A stretch of DNA of 33,015 nt, taken from Chloroflexota bacterium (GTDB taxonomy: Bacteria > Chloroflexota > UBA6077 > SHYK01). Shown here in pieces: positions 1 through 11,804 of the stretch; the stretch's first letter is position 1; each line of letters opens with the position of its first letter. The translations under genes were made by a program, and so were the position numbers. The stretch spans positions 3,120 through 36,134 of the forward strand of contig WHTR01000025.1 in NCBI GenBank assembly GCA_009377635.1, written 5' to 3'. The notes beneath the pieces are model-generated. The model did no database searches, was not told the DNA's origin, and worked only from the letters and a program-made list of their open reading frames with translations.

Positions 1-1298
1 TCGGGGAGCGTCTGCGGAATCTGAAGATATGGTGACCGCACCCAGGAGGGGTAGATCGTAGCGGCCTGCCGGAGCTCCGACGTGGAGGCCGAGGAGATCG
101 AGGCGAGGACGTTGTACCGCTGGTGCTCCCGGATCGGTGTCGCAGGTCGCAGCAGGAGGAAGTCTTCTCGCGCGTCCCGGTGCTCGTAGACGCTCGGGAC
201 GTTCACCGTCATGGGCGAGTCGGGCGCGTAGAGGATCGAGCTGGTGGGGGCGAGCATCGTGAAGGTCAGCTCCACGAATCGGCGCCCTTCGTCCGTCTCC
301 ATCGTTCCGTCGATCGGCTGACCGCGGTCGAGACGCTCCGTGTTCGTCGTGGAGTTCGTCATCAGCCGCCCGGTGTAGGTGTCGTAGGTGCCGGCGCGCC
401 AGTAGGCCGGCTCGCGACCTGCCACGCGCATCACCGGATTCTCGCCCAGCTCGAAGGCGCCCCGTGGCGCCATCGCCTGCGATAGGGTCAGTCCCCGGCC
501 GGAGAGCGGCGACGGGTTCAGCGAAGCGAAGAGCCGGTCGAAGTTCACCTGCAGGGTCTGCCACGGGCCCGCGACTGCCTCCCAGGCGTCGGCAACGTTG
601 CGGTGAACCTCCCCGACGGGCATCCGCCACGCGATGAAGAGAATTGCTAACCCGGCGGCCAGGCTGGTCACGGAGAATCCCGTGGTCTGATGGGGCGCGA
701 ACTCTACGGAATCCGTCCGCCACCGCGCGGTGCGCCCGATGGCGTTCAGGTGGATGAGGAGCAGAAAGCTCACGATCAGGTGCACGATGATCAGCGGGAG
801 CAGGTCCGGCTGCGCATACGAGAGATTCAGGAGCAGTGCGGAGCCGGCGAGCAGGATAATCCACCAGGGATTGAGCTGGCGAAAGGCGAACCACGCCCCG
901 ACGAACCCAATGAGCCATGCGAGCAGGGCCATGGTGTAGGCGAAGAGCAGGTTGTCGGAACTGGCCGCACCGGAGAAGGCGGCACCCAGCCAGTCCGCGA
1001 GCCGCTGGAAGAAGACGCCGATGCGGGCGAGGATGAAGCCATCGGAGCCGAGCCACGCATACTGGACGCTCATGAGGAGTGCTCCGCTGAGGAGTCCGGC
1101 CAGGTGGCTCTGTGCACGACTGAGCCCGCGTCGGGCGACGATCAGGCCCGCCGCCACGCCAGCGACGGACGCCCAGGGCACCGGCTCCAGGTAAGGCGAC
1201 CAGCCGGCCGCCTGAACAGATGCCGCGGGTATGACCGCGAGGATCGCGACCAGCAGCACGGCAAACCACAGCTCGTTCGCCCTGAGGTGTTGGGTCAT
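1..1298 (-). CDS. TgpA-like membrane transglutaminase (3' end off window)
   Basis: The frame stays open from an ATG at 1298 to the left edge, giving 432 residues of the N-terminal part. About six to seven hydrophobic segments lie in the first ~225 residues. An extracytoplasmic region of ~200 residues follows, with motifs such as YWRAGTYDTYTG. The visible part ends in YLQIPQTLP, the linker that usually leads into the transglutaminase-like Cys-His-Asp domain of TgpA/DUF3488 proteins; that domain and its catalytic residues lie outside the window. The ATG overlaps the TGA of the DUF58 gene (ATGA), so translation is probably coupled. A MoxR-DUF58-transglutaminase gene set is a common bacterial arrangement linked to envelope function; the substrate is unknown. 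The family call rests on topology, the linker motif and context. Confidence 0.82.
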   Translation of the reverse strand, partial: MTQHLRANELWFAVLLVAILAVIPAASVQAAGWSPYLEPVPWASVAGVAAGLIVARRGLSRAQSHLAGLLSGALLMSVQYAWLGSDGFILARIGVFFQRLADWLGAAFSGAASSDNLLFAYTMALLAWLIGFVGAWFAFRQLNPWWIILLAGSALLLNLSYAQPDLLPLIIVHLIVSFLLLIHLNAIGRTARWRTDSVEFAPHQTTGFSVTSLAAGLAILFIAWRMPVGEVHRNVADAWEAVAGPWQTLQVNFDRLFASLNPSPLSGRGLTLSQAMAPRGAFELGENPVMRVAGREPAYWRAGTYDTYTGRLMTNSTTNTERLDRGQPIDGTMETDEGRRFVELTFTMLAPTSSILYAPDSPMTVNVPSVYEHRDAREDFLLLRPATPIREHQRYNVLASISSASTSELRQAATIYPSWVRSPYLQIPQTLP

Positions 1299-2524
1299 CG
1301 CCTGTCTCCCGCGAGAGCAAATCCCGGTGTCCCCATTAGTCCAGCCAGATTCGGGCGCGCCAGGATCTCCTCGAGGGGGTCTCCCCGCTTCACGAGATAC
1401 GTGGGGACGTTCGCGGAAGCGAGAGAGCCGACGACGTCGATCGACGAGGTGCTGCTCCCGAACGTCGAGGCCTCCACCAGCACGGCGAGTATGGATGCGC
1501 CGCGGTGTTTGAGGTCCTGGCACACCGTCACCCACTCGCCTTCAACCGAGGGCGTGACGACGAAGACGGTCGCCAGCCGGTTGAGTCTCATGCTCTCGGC
1601 GGCCAGCGTCCCACCGAGCTTCTCCCATCGGTCCGCTCGAACGACTGCCAGCAGCTCCAGCACCCTCGTGAGCTGGCGCATCCCCCGGTCCGGGTGGAGG
1701 ATCTCACGCTGGGTAAGCATTCCGACCGCGCGATTCTGCATCAGAAAGTGACGGGCCAGGGAGGCGGCGACCGTGACGCTATACTCCTCCGTCGACTCCG
1801 AGCCGTGTCCGACGTGGGCGTAGCGGTACAGATCCAGCATGATCCAGACATCAGCGAACGGGTCGAGCTCGAAGTCCTTCACCATGAGCCGGCCGGTCCG
1901 GGCCGTGCTCGGCCAATGGATGCGATTAAAGGGGTCTGCTGGCTGATAGTCGCGCACGCCGGCGGCGGTGGGTGTGACGAACGGGATGTTGCCGCGCTGC
2001 TGTGAGCCGCCGGGGAGCTGCCCCGGAACGTAGCCAGGGGTGGAGAAGGCGACGGTGCGCGGGTACACGATGAGTGTCGTCTCAGAACCGCACCGGACCT
2101 GCCTCTGAAAGAGGCCGAAGGGGTCGCCGGAGGTGACGACGATGTCGCCCACCGTGAACTTGCCGCGGGTTGTGCACTCTGTCCGAAGCGTCCAGCTCCG
2201 ACGCGCCTTCGGTGCGAGCACGAATCCATGGCGAACCGCGTGCTCCGACAGCGTCGAATCGGAGTGGATCTCTACCCACGGCAGTGGGAGGTACCAGATA
2301 TTGTCAACGGCAACCCACTCCTCGAAGTACCCGCCCACCTGTGCGCGCTGCGATCGGCTGCGACGCTCGACGGTGATGGTCTTGGCGCCCACATACGTCC
2401 ATCCCCATGCGATCACGCCGAGGAGCAGGACCACGTACGAGACGTGGTACATGAGGCTCCAGCCCCCCACGAGCGCGATGACGAGCGTCGCCAGCCACAG
2501 GATGACCAGGCCGAGGATGCTCAT
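1295..2524 (-). CDS. DUF58 domain-containing membrane protein
   Basis: A 409-residue protein with two N-terminal membrane segments (about residues 4-24 and 28-46). A beta-rich region follows with SGDPFGLF at 132-139. The DUF58 signature is at about 191-219 (RDYQPADPFNRIHW, then ARTGRLMVKDFE), and a von Willebrand A-like fold begins at VWIMLDL. DUF58 proteins are normally encoded beside MoxR AAA ATPases and are thought to be their partners or adaptors; no enzymatic activity is established. The upstream moxR gene ends 6 nt before the start, and the downstream transglutaminase gene overlaps by 4 nt, so the three form one transcription unit. No strong Shine-Dalgarno precedes the ATG at 2524, which fits coupling to moxR. 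Confidence 0.88.
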   Translation of the reverse strand: MSILGLVILWLATLVIALVGGWSLMYHVSYVVLLLGVIAWGWTYVGAKTITVERRSRSQRAQVGGYFEEWVAVDNIWYLPLPWVEIHSDSTLSEHAVRHGFVLAPKARRSWTLRTECTTRGKFTVGDIVVTSGDPFGLFQRQVRCGSETTLIVYPRTVAFSTPGYVPGQLPGGSQQRGNIPFVTPTAAGVRDYQPADPFNRIHWPSTARTGRLMVKDFELDPFADVWIMLDLYRYAHVGHGSESTEEYSVTVAASLARHFLMQNRAVGMLTQREILHPDRGMRQLTRVLELLAVVRADRWEKLGGTLAAESMRLNRLATVFVVTPSVEGEWVTVCQDLKHRGASILAVLVEASTFGSSTSSIDVVGSLASANVPTYLVKRGDPLEEILARPNLAGLMGTPGFALAGDRR

Positions 2525-2530
2525 GCCGGC

Positions 2531-3481
2531 CTACACAGGAACGCGCGCGCCGGGGACTGGCACGGACCGAAGCACCTCTTGGACCACAGCAGTTGACTGG
2601 ACGTTCCGGACCCGCGCTGCCGGATTCATGATCACCCGATGGCTGAGGACGGATTCCGCCAGGGCCTTGACGTCATCGGGAATGACGTAATCCTTCCCGC
2701 TAACCAACGCGGACGCCTGCGCGGTGCGGAAGAGCGACAGGGATCCACGCGGACTTGCGCCCAGATAGGCCTCGGGATGGCTCCGGGTCGCCGCGACGAT
2801 CTCGACGATGTATCGCCGAATGAACGGGTCAACTCGGACCTGGCGCACCAGCCGATGGATCTCGATGAGGTCCTGACCATCGACGACCTGCTCAATCGCG
2901 TCGATGGGGTGCGACAACACCTGGGAGTCGAGGACGGCGACCTCCTCGCTCTGGGAGGGATAGCCCAGTCGGATGCGCATGATGAAGCGGTCGAGCTGCG
3001 CCTCCGGCAGCGGGAACGTGCCCTCGTACTCGATGGGGTTTTGGGTCGCCATGACCATGAACGGCTCCGGCAGCCAGTGGGTGACCCCGTCCACCGTGAG
3101 GTGGCGCTCCTCCATGGATTCCAGGAGCGCCGACTGCGTCTTCGGCGTTGCGCGGTTGATCTCGTCGGCGAGCACGATCTGCGCCACGATGGGGCCGGGA
3201 CGGAACTCGAACTCTTCCGTCTTCTGGTTGTAGATCGAGACTCCGGTCACGTCACTCGGGAGCAGATCCGGTGTGAACTGAATCCGGCGGAACGTGCATC
3301 CGATGGACTTGGCAAGCGACTTGGCCAGCATGGTCTTGCCCACACCGGGTACGTCTTCGACCAAGATGTGCCCCTCGCTGGCCAGCGCCACGACCGCGAG
3401 CTCCACCTCCCGCCGCTTTCCGATCAGCACCCGCGAGACGTTGTCGATGATCATCCGCATCTTGGCGTTGCCGTCTACCAT
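2531..3481 (-). CDS. MoxR-family AAA+ ATPase
   Basis: A 316-residue AAA+ ATPase of the MoxR family. Walker A is EDVPGVGKT (about 42-50), Walker B is VLADEIN (about 103-109), and sensor 1 is in MATQNP near 145. The region [14 protein letters not shown] is characteristic of MoxR proteins. These ATPases act as chaperones that mature or remodel partner complexes, often with the adjacent DUF58 and transglutaminase proteins. I chose the ATG at 3481 because GGTGGAGA lies 5 nt upstream and the protein then begins close to the conserved domain. An upstream in-frame GTG at 3529 would add 16 residues but has no ribosome binding site. The gene leads a three-gene operon. Confidence 0.9.
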   Translation of the reverse strand: MVDGNAKMRMIIDNVSRVLIGKRREVELAVVALASEGHILVEDVPGVGKTMLAKSLAKSIGCTFRRIQFTPDLLPSDVTGVSIYNQKTEEFEFRPGPIVAQIVLADEINRATPKTQSALLESMEERHLTVDGVTHWLPEPFMVMATQNPIEYEGTFPLPEAQLDRFIMRIRLGYPSQSEEVAVLDSQVLSHPIDAIEQVVDGQDLIEIHRLVRQVRVDPFIRRYIVEIVAATRSHPEAYLGASPRGSLSLFRTAQASALVSGKDYVIPDDVKALAESVLSHRVIMNPAARVRNVQSTAVVQEVLRSVPVPGARVPV

Positions 3482-3585
3482 TCCGTCTCCACCCATGGAC
3501 TGGCGGCGCGCCGCTGGTGACTTACCCACGTCGACAGCACCCGGGTGCTCCGTCCTGCCGCTGGGCCGCGAGCGGCGTGACGGGC

Positions 3586-6195
<2,610 letters not shown>

Positions 6196-6282
6196 GGTTA
6201 CTGGTCCCTCGTGGGTCGACAGCTGAGCGCGCCGGAGGCCTTCACTGGAAAAAACGTCGGAAACAGTGCCCCGGATCGCATC

Positions 6283-7341
6283 TCACATGATACCCGTTTT
6301 GGAGTCGCCCGGCGGCAGATCGTGGATGGCTATGACTGCCGCGAGCACCTCGGCTGCGCGCGCCGGTTCGGGGGCAGGGGGTGCCGGCCCCAATGTGTCG
6401 GCTGGCAGCGGTTGGTCTGAGAGCAGGCACCCGACGGTGAGGGTCCCGTCGTGCAGCACACGCAGGTCGTACCCTCCCTCGAGGACGACGACGAGTCGTC
6501 CTCGACAGACCTCTTCGGCCAGTGCCCGGATCTGTTGAAGGATCTCGGCGTACCCTGCAAGGGTGAGCCGCATCTGCGCGAGCGGGTCGGCCCAGTGGGC
6601 GTCGAAGCCGAGGGACACCAGTATCACGTCCGGCCGGAAGCGGCTGACCGCCGGCACGAGCACGCGCTCCGTCGCCGCGAGAAACGTCACGTCGCCGGAG
6701 CCCGCGGGCAGAGGGACGTTCACCGTCGTTCCGACGCCCTCGCCCGTCCCTGTGTCCTCGACCCGGCCGGTCCCCGGGTAGTAGGGGTACTGGTGGGTGG
6801 AGTAGTACAGGATGTCCGGCCGGTCCAGGAAGATTTCCTGGGTCCCGTTACCGTGGTGCACATCGAGGTCGAGGATCGCCACGTGTTGGGCGTGCCCATG
6901 CGTGATCGCCCACGCGGCCGCGACGGCCACGTTGTTGAACAGACAGAAACCCATGGCGCGGCGCTTGGTGGCATGGTGGCCCGGGGGCCGGATGAGCACG
7001 AACGCATTGGCGTCGCGGCCGGCCACGACGTCGTGCGCGGCCTGCAGCGCGGCGCCCGACGCAGCGAGTGCAGCGCGGTAGGACGCCGGCGTCACGTAGG
7101 TGTCCGGGTCCACGTGGCCGCCGCCGCGTGCGGCGAGGTCAGCGATGTAAGCGACGTGACTGCTTGAGTGGACAGCCTCGATGGATGTTCGCTCGGCTGG
7201 TCGCACGTCCGGCCACGCAAAGGCGGCGCCTTCTGGCGCGTTCCGCAGCGCAGCGACAGCGACGCGCAGTCGCTCTGGGGACTCGGGGTGCCCGGGGGTG
7301 GCATGGTCGAGGCACGTCGCGTCGGTGTAGATCGCCGTCAC
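6283..7341 (-). CDS. Histone deacetylase/AcuC-family deacetylase
   Basis: A 352-residue zinc-dependent deacetylase of the arginase/HDAC fold, closest in look to bacterial class II HDAC-like proteins (acetylpolyamine amidohydrolase/AcuC group). All catalytic residues are visible: the charge-relay pair His122-His123 in RPPGHHA, zinc ligands Asp160 and His162 in DLDVHHGNG, the third ligand Asp247 in GFDAH, and transition-state Tyr291 in LEGGY. Bacterial members deacetylate acetyl-lysine in enzymes such as acetyl-CoA synthetase, or acetylpolyamines; the substrate here cannot be read from sequence. The start is GTG at 7341 with AGAGGTG 4 nt upstream. The gene lies between ftsH and secA with gaps of 85 and 87 nt; no acs or acuA gene is nearby. 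Confidence 0.9.
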   Translation of the reverse strand: MTAIYTDATCLDHATPGHPESPERLRVAVAALRNAPEGAAFAWPDVRPAERTSIEAVHSSSHVAYIADLAARGGGHVDPDTYVTPASYRAALAASGAALQAAHDVVAGRDANAFVLIRPPGHHATKRRAMGFCLFNNVAVAAAWAITHGHAQHVAILDLDVHHGNGTQEIFLDRPDILYYSTHQYPYYPGTGRVEDTGTGEGVGTTVNVPLPAGSGDVTFLAATERVLVPAVSRFRPDVILVSLGFDAHWADPLAQMRLTLAGYAEILQQIRALAEEVCRGRLVVVLEGGYDLRVLHDGTLTVGCLLSDQPLPADTLGPAPPAPEPARAAEVLAAVIAIHDLPPGDSKTGIM

Positions 7342-7426
7342 GTCGCACCTCTACGCAGGTGGGCTCAGTGCTCCGGCGCGGTATGCCGCCTGGCTGCGGC
7401 GAGCGCCTCGCGTTGCCGACGGGGCA

Positions 7427-9373
7427 CTACAGGATGCTCGAGCCGGGAGCGAATCGCGGGCGCGGCTTGGCCACCGGCCGCTCGGTCCGCTCGGCGGGTG
7501 CCGCGGGCGGAGCCGGCGGGACCGGGACCGGCACTGATGGGTCCTCAGTGGGCAAACCTTGGAACACCCGCTCGAGCGCCTCGCCTTCCAATGTCTCGCG
7601 CTTGATCAGCTCGGTGGCCAGCAGCTCGAGGATGTGTCGGTGCTGCGTCAGGAGCGCCACCGCGCGATCATGGCCCTGCTCGATCAGGCGCCGGATCTCC
7701 TGGTCGATCACCTCGGCCATCTTCTCGCTGTAGTTCTTCTGCTCCCCAATGTCGCGGCCGAGGAAGATCATCTCCTCCTTGTGCCCGAAGGTCCGTGGTC
7801 CGAGTACGTCGCTCATCCCGTACTCGGTGACCATCTTGCGTGCCAGGTTGGTCGCCTGCTCCAGGTCGTTCTGGGCGCCGGTGCTCATCTCGCCGAACAC
7901 GAGCTTCTCGGCAACGTGCCCGCCCAGCGTGGCCGCCAATCGATCCTCGAAATCTGAACGCGTCCAGAGGTGCCGGTCCTCCGTGGGAAGGAACCGTGTG
8001 TAGCCGCCCATCATGCCGTGGGCGATGATCGTGATCTTGTGCACTGGATCATGGTGCTCCAGGAACCGTCCAACGACGGCGTGGCCGCCCTCGTGGACCG
8101 CCGTCCGCTCCTTTTCCGCGTCCGAGATGATGCGGCTCTTTCGAGCTGGTCCGGCGATGACGCGGTCGATCGCCTCTTCCAGATCGTTCATGCCGACGGT
8201 CAGCTTGTTGCGTCGCGCGGCGATGATCGCCCCCTCGTTGAGGAGGTTGGCGAGATCGGCGCCCGAGAAACCGGGTGTCTGCTTTGCGAGGACGCCTAGG
8301 TCCACGGTGGGCTCGAGCGGCTTGCCCCGGGCGTGGACGTCGAGCACCGCCTTGCGGCCCATCACGTCCGGCGCGGGCAGAACCACGTGTCGGTCGAACC
8401 GGCCGGGGCGCAGCAGCGCCGGGTCCAGTACGTCGGGACGGTTCGTCGCCGCGATGACGATCACGCTCGTATTGTTGTCGAACCCGTCCATCTCCACCAG
8501 GATCTGATTCAGCGTCTGCTCCCGCTCGTCATGGCTCCCGCCGAGGCCGGCGCCCCGCTGGCGGCCGACGGCGTCGATCTCGTCCACGAAGACGATGCAC
8601 GGCGCGTTGCGCTTCGCCTGCTCGAACAGGTCGCGCACGCGTGAGGCACCGACGCCGACGAACATCTCGACGAACTCCGAGCCGCTGATGCTGAAGAAGG
8701 GAGCGCCCGCTTCGCCAGCGACGGCTCGGGAGAGCAGCGTCTTGCCGGTGCCCGGCGGGCCCACGAGCAGTACGCCTTTCGGGATCCGGGCTCCGAGCCC
8801 GGCGAACTTCTCTGGGAACTTCAGGAAGTCGACGACCTCGTGGAGTTCCTGCTTCGCCTCGTCCACGCCGGCCACGTCGGCGAAGGTTACCGTTGGCTTG
8901 TTCGCCATGAACATCCGGGCGCGGCTCTTGCCAAACGAAAGCGCCTGGTTGTTTGACCCCTGGGCCTGGCGCATCATGAAGAGCAGAATGCCCCCGAAGA
9001 TGACGAGCGGCAGCAGGTTGATGAGGATGCCGAACACGTCGCGGAACTGCGGTGGATCGCTGTAGACGATGCTTGCGGCCTCGAGCTGCTCGGCCGACAC
9101 CCCATAGTAGAATAACTGCTGCTCGATGCTCTCATTTGGGTCCTTTCGCGAGGTCGCCTTCTGGGGTTTGTTGTGGTACTCGATCTGGAGGTCGTTTTCG
9201 TTCACGGTGATGCGCTTAACGCTTCCTTCCTTCACATCACCAGCGACCGCGCTCAAGGTGATCTGCTCGTTCTGGCTGTCGCCGGATTGCGGAAACACCG
9301 TGATGAAGAGCGCTACCAAGGCCACCAGCAGGATCAAATACACGAAGCTGTTCCGCAACCATTTGCTGTCCAT
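7427..9373 (-). CDS. ftsH: ATP-dependent zinc metalloprotease FtsH
   Basis: A 648-residue membrane-anchored AAA+ protease that degrades misfolded membrane proteins and selected regulators. There are two transmembrane segments (about 8-28 and 114-134) around an extracytoplasmic domain. Walker A is GPPGTGKT (205-212), Walker B is IVFVDEID (260-267), and the second region of homology is near 311-328 ([18 protein letters not shown]). The M41 zinc site is HEGGH (427-431), with third ligand Asp503 in [12 protein letters not shown]. The C-terminal ~45 residues are rich in Pro and Ala and look disordered. The start is the ATG at 9373, with GGGAG 6 nt upstream; an in-frame ATG 57 nt further upstream lacks a ribosome site and would place 19 non-conserved residues before the membrane anchor. 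Confidence 0.97.
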   Translation of the reverse strand: MDSKWLRNSFVYLILLVALVALFITVFPQSGDSQNEQITLSAVAGDVKEGSVKRITVNENDLQIEYHNKPQKATSRKDPNESIEQQLFYYGVSAEQLEAASIVYSDPPQFRDVFGILINLLPLVIFGGILLFMMRQAQGSNNQALSFGKSRARMFMANKPTVTFADVAGVDEAKQELHEVVDFLKFPEKFAGLGARIPKGVLLVGPPGTGKTLLSRAVAGEAGAPFFSISGSEFVEMFVGVGASRVRDLFEQAKRNAPCIVFVDEIDAVGRQRGAGLGGSHDEREQTLNQILVEMDGFDNNTSVIVIAATNRPDVLDPALLRPGRFDRHVVLPAPDVMGRKAVLDVHARGKPLEPTVDLGVLAKQTPGFSGADLANLLNEGAIIAARRNKLTVGMNDLEEAIDRVIAGPARKSRIISDAEKERTAVHEGGHAVVGRFLEHHDPVHKITIIAHGMMGGYTRFLPTEDRHLWTRSDFEDRLAATLGGHVAEKLVFGEMSTGAQNDLEQATNLARKMVTEYGMSDVLGPRTFGHKEEMIFLGRDIGEQKNYSEKMAEVIDQEIRRLIEQGHDRAVALLTQHRHILELLATELIKRETLEGEALERVFQGLPTEDPSVPVPVPPAPPAAPAERTERPVAKPRPRFAPGSSIL

Positions 9374-9438
9374 TATCTGCTCCCGCCCAGCTACACGGAG
9401 CCCCCAGGCGAACGTTGGGGGAGACTCCACCCGACCCG

Positions 9439-9447
9439 ATTATAACA
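9439..9447 (-). promoter_or_regulatory. Extended -10 promoter for ftsH
   Basis: Read on the minus strand the site is TGTTATAAT: a perfect TATAAT hexamer preceded by the TGn of an extended -10. No good -35 was found at 16-18 nt. Transcription would start near 9432, giving a leader of about 59 nt to the ftsH ATG. The site lies in the 94-nt gap after the ftsB-like gene, so ftsH can be expressed independently of the pyrimidine operon upstream. Confidence 0.6.
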
Positions 9448-9467
9448 AACGCCTTTCGGGCCTCCGG

Positions 9468-9863
9468 TCAGCGCTGGTCCGGGATGTCGACGAACAATCG
9501 GAGCCAGCTGGACCAATTCGGCTCCTGGCCCGACAAGGCCGAAGGATCGACGTTCCCCGCTCCGTCGCGGCCCCCAGACGGCCACTCGATCACGATCGGG
9601 TGGTCGCCGGGTTTGACCAAGCCGAGGTCGCTTCGAGCAACGCGCTCAACGCCCCCGTCCGCGCGGCTGGCCGCAAGCTCGGCCTCGAGCACGCGGTTCC
9701 GTTCCTGGAGCGCCGCGATCTCCTGGCGGACAGACTCCACCTCCTGGTTTATGCGGTACGCGTCCAGGGCGCGCTCTCCCGTCAGGAGCACCAGGTAGAG
9801 CGCTGCCAGAGCAACACTCGTGGTAATGACCCGTCGATGCAGGAACCGCCGATCTCGCTCCAT
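9468..9863 (-). CDS. Septum formation initiator (FtsB/DivIC family)
   Basis: A 131-residue single-pass membrane protein. A short basic cytoplasmic N-terminus is followed by one membrane segment (about 13-31), a coiled coil (about 36-70: NQEVESVRQEIAALQERNRV and onward) and the family motif VERVARSDLGLVKPGD. FtsB/DivIC proteins bridge FtsL and FtsQ/DivIB in the divisome and help activate septal peptidoglycan synthesis. The ATG at 9863 is preceded by AGAGGTG. It starts 9 nt after the beta-propeller gene and is the last gene of the run that begins with pyrR. FtsL-like proteins share this shape, but the VARxxLGLVKPGD motif favours FtsB/DivIC. Confidence 0.85.
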   Translation of the reverse strand: MERDRRFLHRRVITTSVALAALYLVLLTGERALDAYRINQEVESVRQEIAALQERNRVLEAELAASRADGGVERVARSDLGLVKPGDHPIVIEWPSGGRDGAGNVDPSALSGQEPNWSSWLRLFVDIPDQR

Positions 9864-9872
9864 CGCTCACCT

Positions 9873-10847
9873 CTACGGAAGCCACGACAGTCCCGAGGTC
9901 GCGTCCGCGCCGAACCGGCTCGTTAACTGCGCGGGCGGGCCAGCGGAAAGCTGCCCGGTGCTGTCGATTGAGACATTCAGGACGAACAACTCGAACTCTC
10001 GGCCGACGAGCGCCAGATATGCCACCTGGCCGCCGTAGGGCGACCAGGTGGGGCTCCGCGCCGTGTCGGCATCCCCCAATGTGGTTGCCTGGCCGCTGGT
10101 CATGTCGATAACCCGAATCCGCGTTCGCGCTCCCTCGCGAGCGGCAAAGGCGACGTACTGTCCATCGGGAGACCAGGTGGGATCGAAGGCACCGCCGGGC
10201 TCGTCGGTTATCTGCATGGACAGGCCCGGTTGTGCCACGTCGATGATATCGATCTGGCTCAGGGAGCCCTCGGACCGAGTGGCGGCGATCTGCGTGCCGT
10301 CGGGCGACCAGGCGAAGGAGTCGATGGCGTCCTGCGCCGACCGAGCGGGGGTGAGCTGCGTCTTATTGGAGCCGTCGCTCCGCATCACCCAGAGCACGGG
10401 ATGCGGCGACGAGCGGTCCGTGACGAAGGCGATCGACTCCCCGTCGGGGGACCACTGGGGGTGGAAGGCCCAGTCGTTGTTCGCAATGCGTGGTTGCTCG
10501 CTCAGCGTCAGCTGGCCAAAGGTCGATGACGCGAGATCCAGCACGAAGATGTCCGTCGAGCTCTGTCCCCAACCCACGAGGGCGACCTCCGACCCGTTCG
10601 GCGAGCCGTCCGGTTGTCCCCAGTGCCGTCCCCCCTGCGTCAGCTGCTGGAGGCCGTTGCCCTGGGCCGCCCAGACATCTCCCGCGTGACCGAACAGGAT
10701 CTGTCCGGTGAGACTCGCGCCGGCGATGCGCAGGATCTGCTCGGCGGGCCTCTCGCCTCGTTCGAGGACCGGCGCTGAGGAGAGCGCCAGGACAAGCGCG
10801 GCTACGGAGGCGATGGCAAGGGTGAGCACTGGGGCCACAAGACGCAT
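9873..10847 (-). CDS. TolB-like WD40/PD40 beta-propeller, exported or membrane-anchored
   Basis: A 324-residue protein with an N-terminal hydrophobic segment (about 5-24) that may be a signal peptide or anchor and carries no lipobox. At least four PD40/TolB-type blades follow: FHPQWSPDGESIAF, FAWSPDGTQIA, PTWSPDGQYVAF and PTWSPYGGQVAYL. Such propellers outside the Tol-Pal system are usually extracytoplasmic binding or scaffolding modules, and the ligand is unknown. No tolA, tolQ, tolR or pal gene is nearby, so it should not be called TolB itself. It begins 12 nt after pyrD and ends 9 nt before the ftsB-like gene, so it is probably co-transcribed with both. The ATG at 10847 follows a G-rich run that could act as a ribosome site. 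Confidence 0.8.
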   Translation of the reverse strand: MRLVAPVLTLAIASVAALVLALSSAPVLERGERPAEQILRIAGASLTGQILFGHAGDVWAAQGNGLQQLTQGGRHWGQPDGSPNGSEVALVGWGQSSTDIFVLDLASSTFGQLTLSEQPRIANNDWAFHPQWSPDGESIAFVTDRSSPHPVLWVMRSDGSNKTQLTPARSAQDAIDSFAWSPDGTQIAATRSEGSLSQIDIIDVAQPGLSMQITDEPGGAFDPTWSPDGQYVAFAAREGARTRIRVIDMTSGQATTLGDADTARSPTWSPYGGQVAYLALVGREFELFVLNVSIDSTGQLSAGPPAQLTSRFGADATSGLSWLP

Positions 10848-10859
10848 CGCAGCCCCCCG

Positions 10860-11801
10860 CTACCGATCGCGCCCGGAGTGGGCGAGACCGCGAAGCTCAT
10901 GGACGGATGCGCGTCCCCGCGCACAGACCGCGTCGGGAAGCTGGTCGATGATGTCGAGGGCGGTGCGCGGCTCTGCGAATGTCGCCGTGCCCACCTGGAC
11001 CGCTGTCGCACCGGCGAGGATGAACTCCAGGACGTCCTCGATCGATGCGATGCCCCCCATCCCGACGACCGGGATGCCGACGACCTGGCTGACGGCATAG
11101 ACGAGCCACACGGCAACGGGACGAATGGCCGGCCCGGACAGGCCACCCGTGACGTTTGCCAGGACAGGTCGGCCCGTGCGCGTGTCGATCTTCATGCCGA
11201 CCAACGTGTTGATGAGAGAGACGGCGTCCGCGCCGGCCTCCTCGGCGGCGCGTGCTACCCCACAGATGTCGGCCACCTCGGGCGAGAGCTTGACCAACAC
11301 CGGAAGTCCCGTCCGCGCGCGCACGGCTTCGGTGATGGCGGCCGTCGTGGCGGCGTCCTCGCCGATCACGCGTCCACCTTCCCACACATTCGGGCACGAG
11401 ATATTGAGCTCGATGCCAGCGACGCCGGGCACGCCGTCAAGCTGCCCGGCCATTGAGGCAAACTCGTCAACGGTATCTCCCGCGATGTTGACGATGACGG
11501 GCACGTCCCACTGGACCCAGAGCGGCGCTTTCTCGTCAACGAGGCGACGTATGCCGACGTTCTGGAGCCCAATCGCGTTTAGCATGCCCCCCGGCGTCTC
11601 GACGATTCGCGGTCCCCGGTTGCCCCGGCGCGGCCGAACCGTGATGCCCTTGCAGACGATCGCGCCGAGCCGTTGGATGTCGATCAGCCGGGCATACTCA
11701 GTGCCGTACCCGAATGTACCCGACGCCACCATGACCGGGTTCCGCAGGGTGAGGGGTACCTTGGCGTTGACGCCGATCTCGACCTGCAGATCGACGTACA
11801 T
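10860..11801 (-). CDS. pyrD: Dihydroorotate dehydrogenase, class 1B catalytic subunit
   Basis: A 313-residue FMN-binding TIM-barrel enzyme that oxidises dihydroorotate to orotate. The active-site loop ELNISCPN places the catalytic base at Cys136; Cys rather than Ser is the hallmark of class 1 enzymes. ASGTFGYGTEY near the N-terminus and NAIGLQNVG at about 75-83 are typical of class 1B, which passes electrons through PyrK to NAD+. FMN-phosphate contacts are expected at VVGMGGIAS and the later VGTATF. The gene starts 3 nt after pyrK, with a GA-rich ribosome site (GGGGGATAGGGA) directly before the ATG at 11801. The adjacent pyrK confirms the 1B assignment. Confidence 0.95.
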   Translation of the reverse strand: MYVDLQVEIGVNAKVPLTLRNPVMVASGTFGYGTEYARLIDIQRLGAIVCKGITVRPRRGNRGPRIVETPGGMLNAIGLQNVGIRRLVDEKAPLWVQWDVPVIVNIAGDTVDEFASMAGQLDGVPGVAGIELNISCPNVWEGGRVIGEDAATTAAITEAVRARTGLPVLVKLSPEVADICGVARAAEEAGADAVSLINTLVGMKIDTRTGRPVLANVTGGLSGPAIRPVAVWLVYAVSQVVGIPVVGMGGIASIEDVLEFILAGATAVQVGTATFAEPRTALDIIDQLPDAVCARGRASVHELRGLAHSGRDR

Positions 11802-11804
11802 TCC

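Noticed and set aside
690-1751. Plus-strand open frame of about 350 codons opposite the transglutaminase and DUF58 genes
   Set aside because: It crosses the junction of two coupled real genes on the other strand and shows no protein family signature.
2639-3520. Plus-strand open frame opposite moxR (about 290 codons)
   Set aside because: Antisense shadow of a conserved AAA+ gene; composition is Arg/Leu/Asp-rich without motifs.
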